Shown: piece after piece, positions 61,819 to 64,000 of the stretch | Layout of the letters: every line of letters begins with the position of its first letter | How positions within the stretch are numbered: position 1 is the first letter of the stretch | Source: Ceriagrion tenellum | Taxonomy: Eukaryota > Arthropoda > Insecta > Odonata > Coenagrionidae | Direction of reading: 5' to 3' | NCBI GenBank assembly: GCA_963169105.1 | Contig: OY720641.1 | Coordinates: forward strand, 6,835,258 to 6,899,257 | DNA: 64,000 bases | Made by a program: the position numbers and the translations under genes | The notes under the pieces: model-generated | Database searches by the model: none | The model's input: only the letters and a program-made list of their open reading frames with translations | What the model was told of the DNA's origin: nothing

Positions 61819-62089
61819 ATGTTCAAACTTGCATATTTTACGCTAGTATTGGTATGGATTTTCGGCAGATTTCAAGCTCATATACACTTGGGGAATAAGT
61901 CAAGGTACTGCTTATGGGACTATGGCACCAGTGACTATATCAGTAAGTTCATTTACTCGGAATTAATACTCTGCTTGCATAAAGTAGAGATGATAACGAC
62001 GACTACCACTATTTCTCCGATGATTTTTTCATTATCATGTACCAGCATGCCCTAAGAAACCTATGAGCTGCTTAAAGATATTTTTATAA
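61819..62089 (+). CDS. Candidate two-exon gene for a second small secreted peptide
   Basis: Exon 1 (61819-61942) starts at an ATG in the context aacaATG and encodes a signal peptide (MFKLAYFTLVLVWIFGRFQA), then about 20 residues with one cysteine. It ends in phase 1 at a strong donor, CA|GTAAGT. A 103-nt intron (61943-62045) ends in a T-rich tract and CAG. Exon 2 (62046-62089) adds 14 residues with two cysteines and a TAA stop. The predicted product has 55 residues with cysteines at 31, 43 and 50. Size, signal peptide, phase-1 intron and tiny last exon parallel the model at 55375-55728, although the mature sequences are not similar. Family unknown. Three cysteines may mean a dimer or an unseen exon. 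Chance is not excluded. Confidence 0.4.
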
Positions 62090-64000
62090 GACTTTCCAAG
62101 GAGAAAAATACCTAAAAAAGAAAGATATATGCATAAAATTAAGAAAATATCGGTAATGGCATTGAATGAATGAAAAGAGAGGGCTAAACTTTTATTACGA
62201 GGGGTATTACTTCCAGCTGACTTTTAATGGCCGGAATGAGAGGATAAATGCCGATAGAATGATTTTGGAATGTTGAAAATATAAAGCATCGATATGACGA
62301 CTTTTTTATTGAGAAACAAAGAGTGTGTGGAGAATAGAGAGGAGGAAGAGAAGGTAATTAGGGAAAATTCATAAAACCCATAAAAAAGAGAAAAGGAAGC
62401 AGTCAACAATTGGTGACATATTGTTATTGAATGGAATGTGTGGAGTGTAGGCTCGATATGAAAGGGAATGAGATGAACAAGTCTGACAACTGTTCGGGAA
62501 AAGATGCTACAGACGGATGACTGGAGCATCAAATGGGGCATACTGTACTAATAGTAGTTCTAAATAAGTTACCGCGAACGCGGATTCAGCAGGTCTCTTG
62601 AAGAATCTGGCCATGTAATGATTATAATTATTACTAGAAAAATACCAACAAAAATATGCATTCTATTCTCTAAAGTTCGAACAAGCACTCTCAAAGTTGC
62701 ACTTCAAGAAAGAAATTTGAGGTAAACCAATTGTTGTGCTACGAGCATTCGTAATGACATCTATAAAAATCAGCGCAAATGTGATGGAAAATATTTATGT
62801 ATTATATGAGAATATATTTGATGCTTTGGTGAACCTAAAATAGAATAATTGTGGGCGATGCTAATACAACGAAATACAAATGAGTATCCTGATGAGCAGT
62901 CATTATGTAATTACTCACTCGTCCATTAGTCTAAATCATCGTGAGTTAAGGGAAAATAAACAAACAATTTTGCCTCAAACTTTGCTTATTCACATTCATT
63001 CCTAGATAAAATACACACTCATTGCTATACTCTTTCAAAAGTCACACGACAATCATACAAATAAGCTATTAGACAGACTCACATTCAGTTGAAAGTCTTG
63101 GATGCACGATTTTATGAGAGGTTACAAATGTAAAGACCAGCATAAAAAGTGGGTATTGATGAAGCTCAGGAAATAATTTCCACTTTGATTCTGCAACTTG
63201 CATATCTTTATGGATTTACCTCGAACATTTCCCGGGAAAATCTAATCTGTAAGCAAATAGATTTTTTTCTCTGCGTTAAACCAAATTTCTAGTAACACAT
63301 AGAAAAAGGTCAATAAATAATACACATATTGAGGCAACCTTGAACGGAAGAAATTAATGCAATCATAATAGTTCGCTCATTTATTGATCAGCAAAAGAAT
63401 TAATAAGGATACTCACCACAATAAATTGAATATTATACGGAATGAGGCCACACCTGAACCTAAGTCAAATAAAAAGCCGCGTATTTTTCCGTGGAAGTTG
63501 AAAAAAAAATTACTCCAAAATGGCTTTATACATACTCGCAATTTATATCACAGCTCAGAGGCATTTTTATTTATTTCACGAGCCATAAAACATGCGAGAA
63601 TTTCAGCGTGCGGGCAAGCTTGGGGAAGTGAGGGGAGGAACGGACGAATACATAACGCCCGTCACGGTAAAACAACCATTCAACCTCCTGCGGACCTTAA
63701 AATTAGCAATATTTCACGCACCACCGTGTTTTCCCTGCGTTCCACCTGGATAAGGCAAAGGCGGCGTTTTGCCGACGGAAGCTTTGTTCGTCGCCCGCGC
63801 GGGATAAAGATATCCTTCGCACTGATCGGTTCCACTACACGTCAATTTGAGCGGTCGTAATGAGAAGGCAGAACATATGCTTACCGAGAAGAGGGTCCAA
63901 CGGGGAATAAAATAAAGGCAAAGGAAGAGTGAACCAAGCCGAAAATGAAGACCAACCCGATTCGGGGAATAGGTTTTTCTGAAGGACATTTCCAGAATCC
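62090..64000. other. Unassigned DNA to the window end
   Basis: AT-rich to about 63580, then GC-richer to the end. A 158-codon plus-strand frame (63384-63860) and a 91-codon minus-strand frame (63714-63989) overlap. The first is basic, with no recognisable domain. The GC-richer end may be a repeat or may continue beyond the window, so I make no gene call. Confidence 0.4.

Noticed and set aside
63384..63860. 158-codon plus-strand frame near the window end
   Set aside because: Basic composition with no domain and competing frames on the other strand; it could be part of something beyond the window but cannot be supported here.

Overview
This window looks like eukaryotic, intron- and transposon-rich intergenic DNA. 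It is AT-rich and dense in stop codons, with no operons, no rRNA or tRNA genes and no CRISPR array. The mix of elements fits an arthropod, and I would guess an insect or other hexapod: a CR1/Jockey-like LINE, a piggyBac-type TTAA element, a tRNA-derived SINE, a Ty3/Gypsy-style solo LTR, and inverted-repeat elements resembling Penelope-like (PLE) terminal repeats. The species assignment is inference; no host gene here is recognisable enough to fix it.

Layout. 1-8.5 kb: mostly unassigned DNA with one possible cysteine-rich terminal exon (3779-4000, minus). 8.6-15.2 kb: two foldback elements with hammerhead-ribozyme-like cores (8596-8755 and 11681-11984), a 775-bp long hairpin (12843-13617) and several strand-asymmetric purine-rich blocks. 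17.0-18.8 kb: a 5'-truncated LINE on the minus strand with its reverse transcriptase domain broken by two stops. 20.1-21.2 kb: a diverged tandem duplication. 23668-24695: a solo LTR with a 4-bp target duplication. 29.3-29.5 kb: a third hammerhead-like foldback. 31722-32004: a tRNA-derived SINE with a 12-bp target duplication. 33.1-34.9 kb: a diverged tandem duplication whose second unit carries a 178-bp perfect palindrome flanked by a 12-bp duplication. 35-49.9 kb: mostly unassigned, with GA-rich repeats and an (AT)n tract. 49.9-52.1 kb: a degenerate hammerhead-like motif and a 1.6-kb element with long inverted arms. 55.4-62.1 kb: two candidate two-exon genes for small secreted cysteine-containing peptides, with a piggyBac-like MITE, a near-perfect inverted repeat, two (AT)n tracts and another hammerhead-like foldback between them.

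Two things stand out. First, five foldback elements with largely different sequences carry the same pattern: a CUGANGA-like box (intact in three, degenerate in two), a short hairpin, GAA, a palindrome beginning with A and ending with U, then a non-G base. This is what the short-stem-III, dimer-acting hammerhead ribozymes known from Penelope-like retroelements should look like. A sixth, more decayed example is not in an inverted repeat. Second, the two peptide gene models share a design: a signal-peptide exon, a phase-1 intron of 103-177 nt, and a very short cysteine-bearing last exon. These models rest on splice signals and a signal peptide only and could be chance. Most of the window holds no supportable gene.
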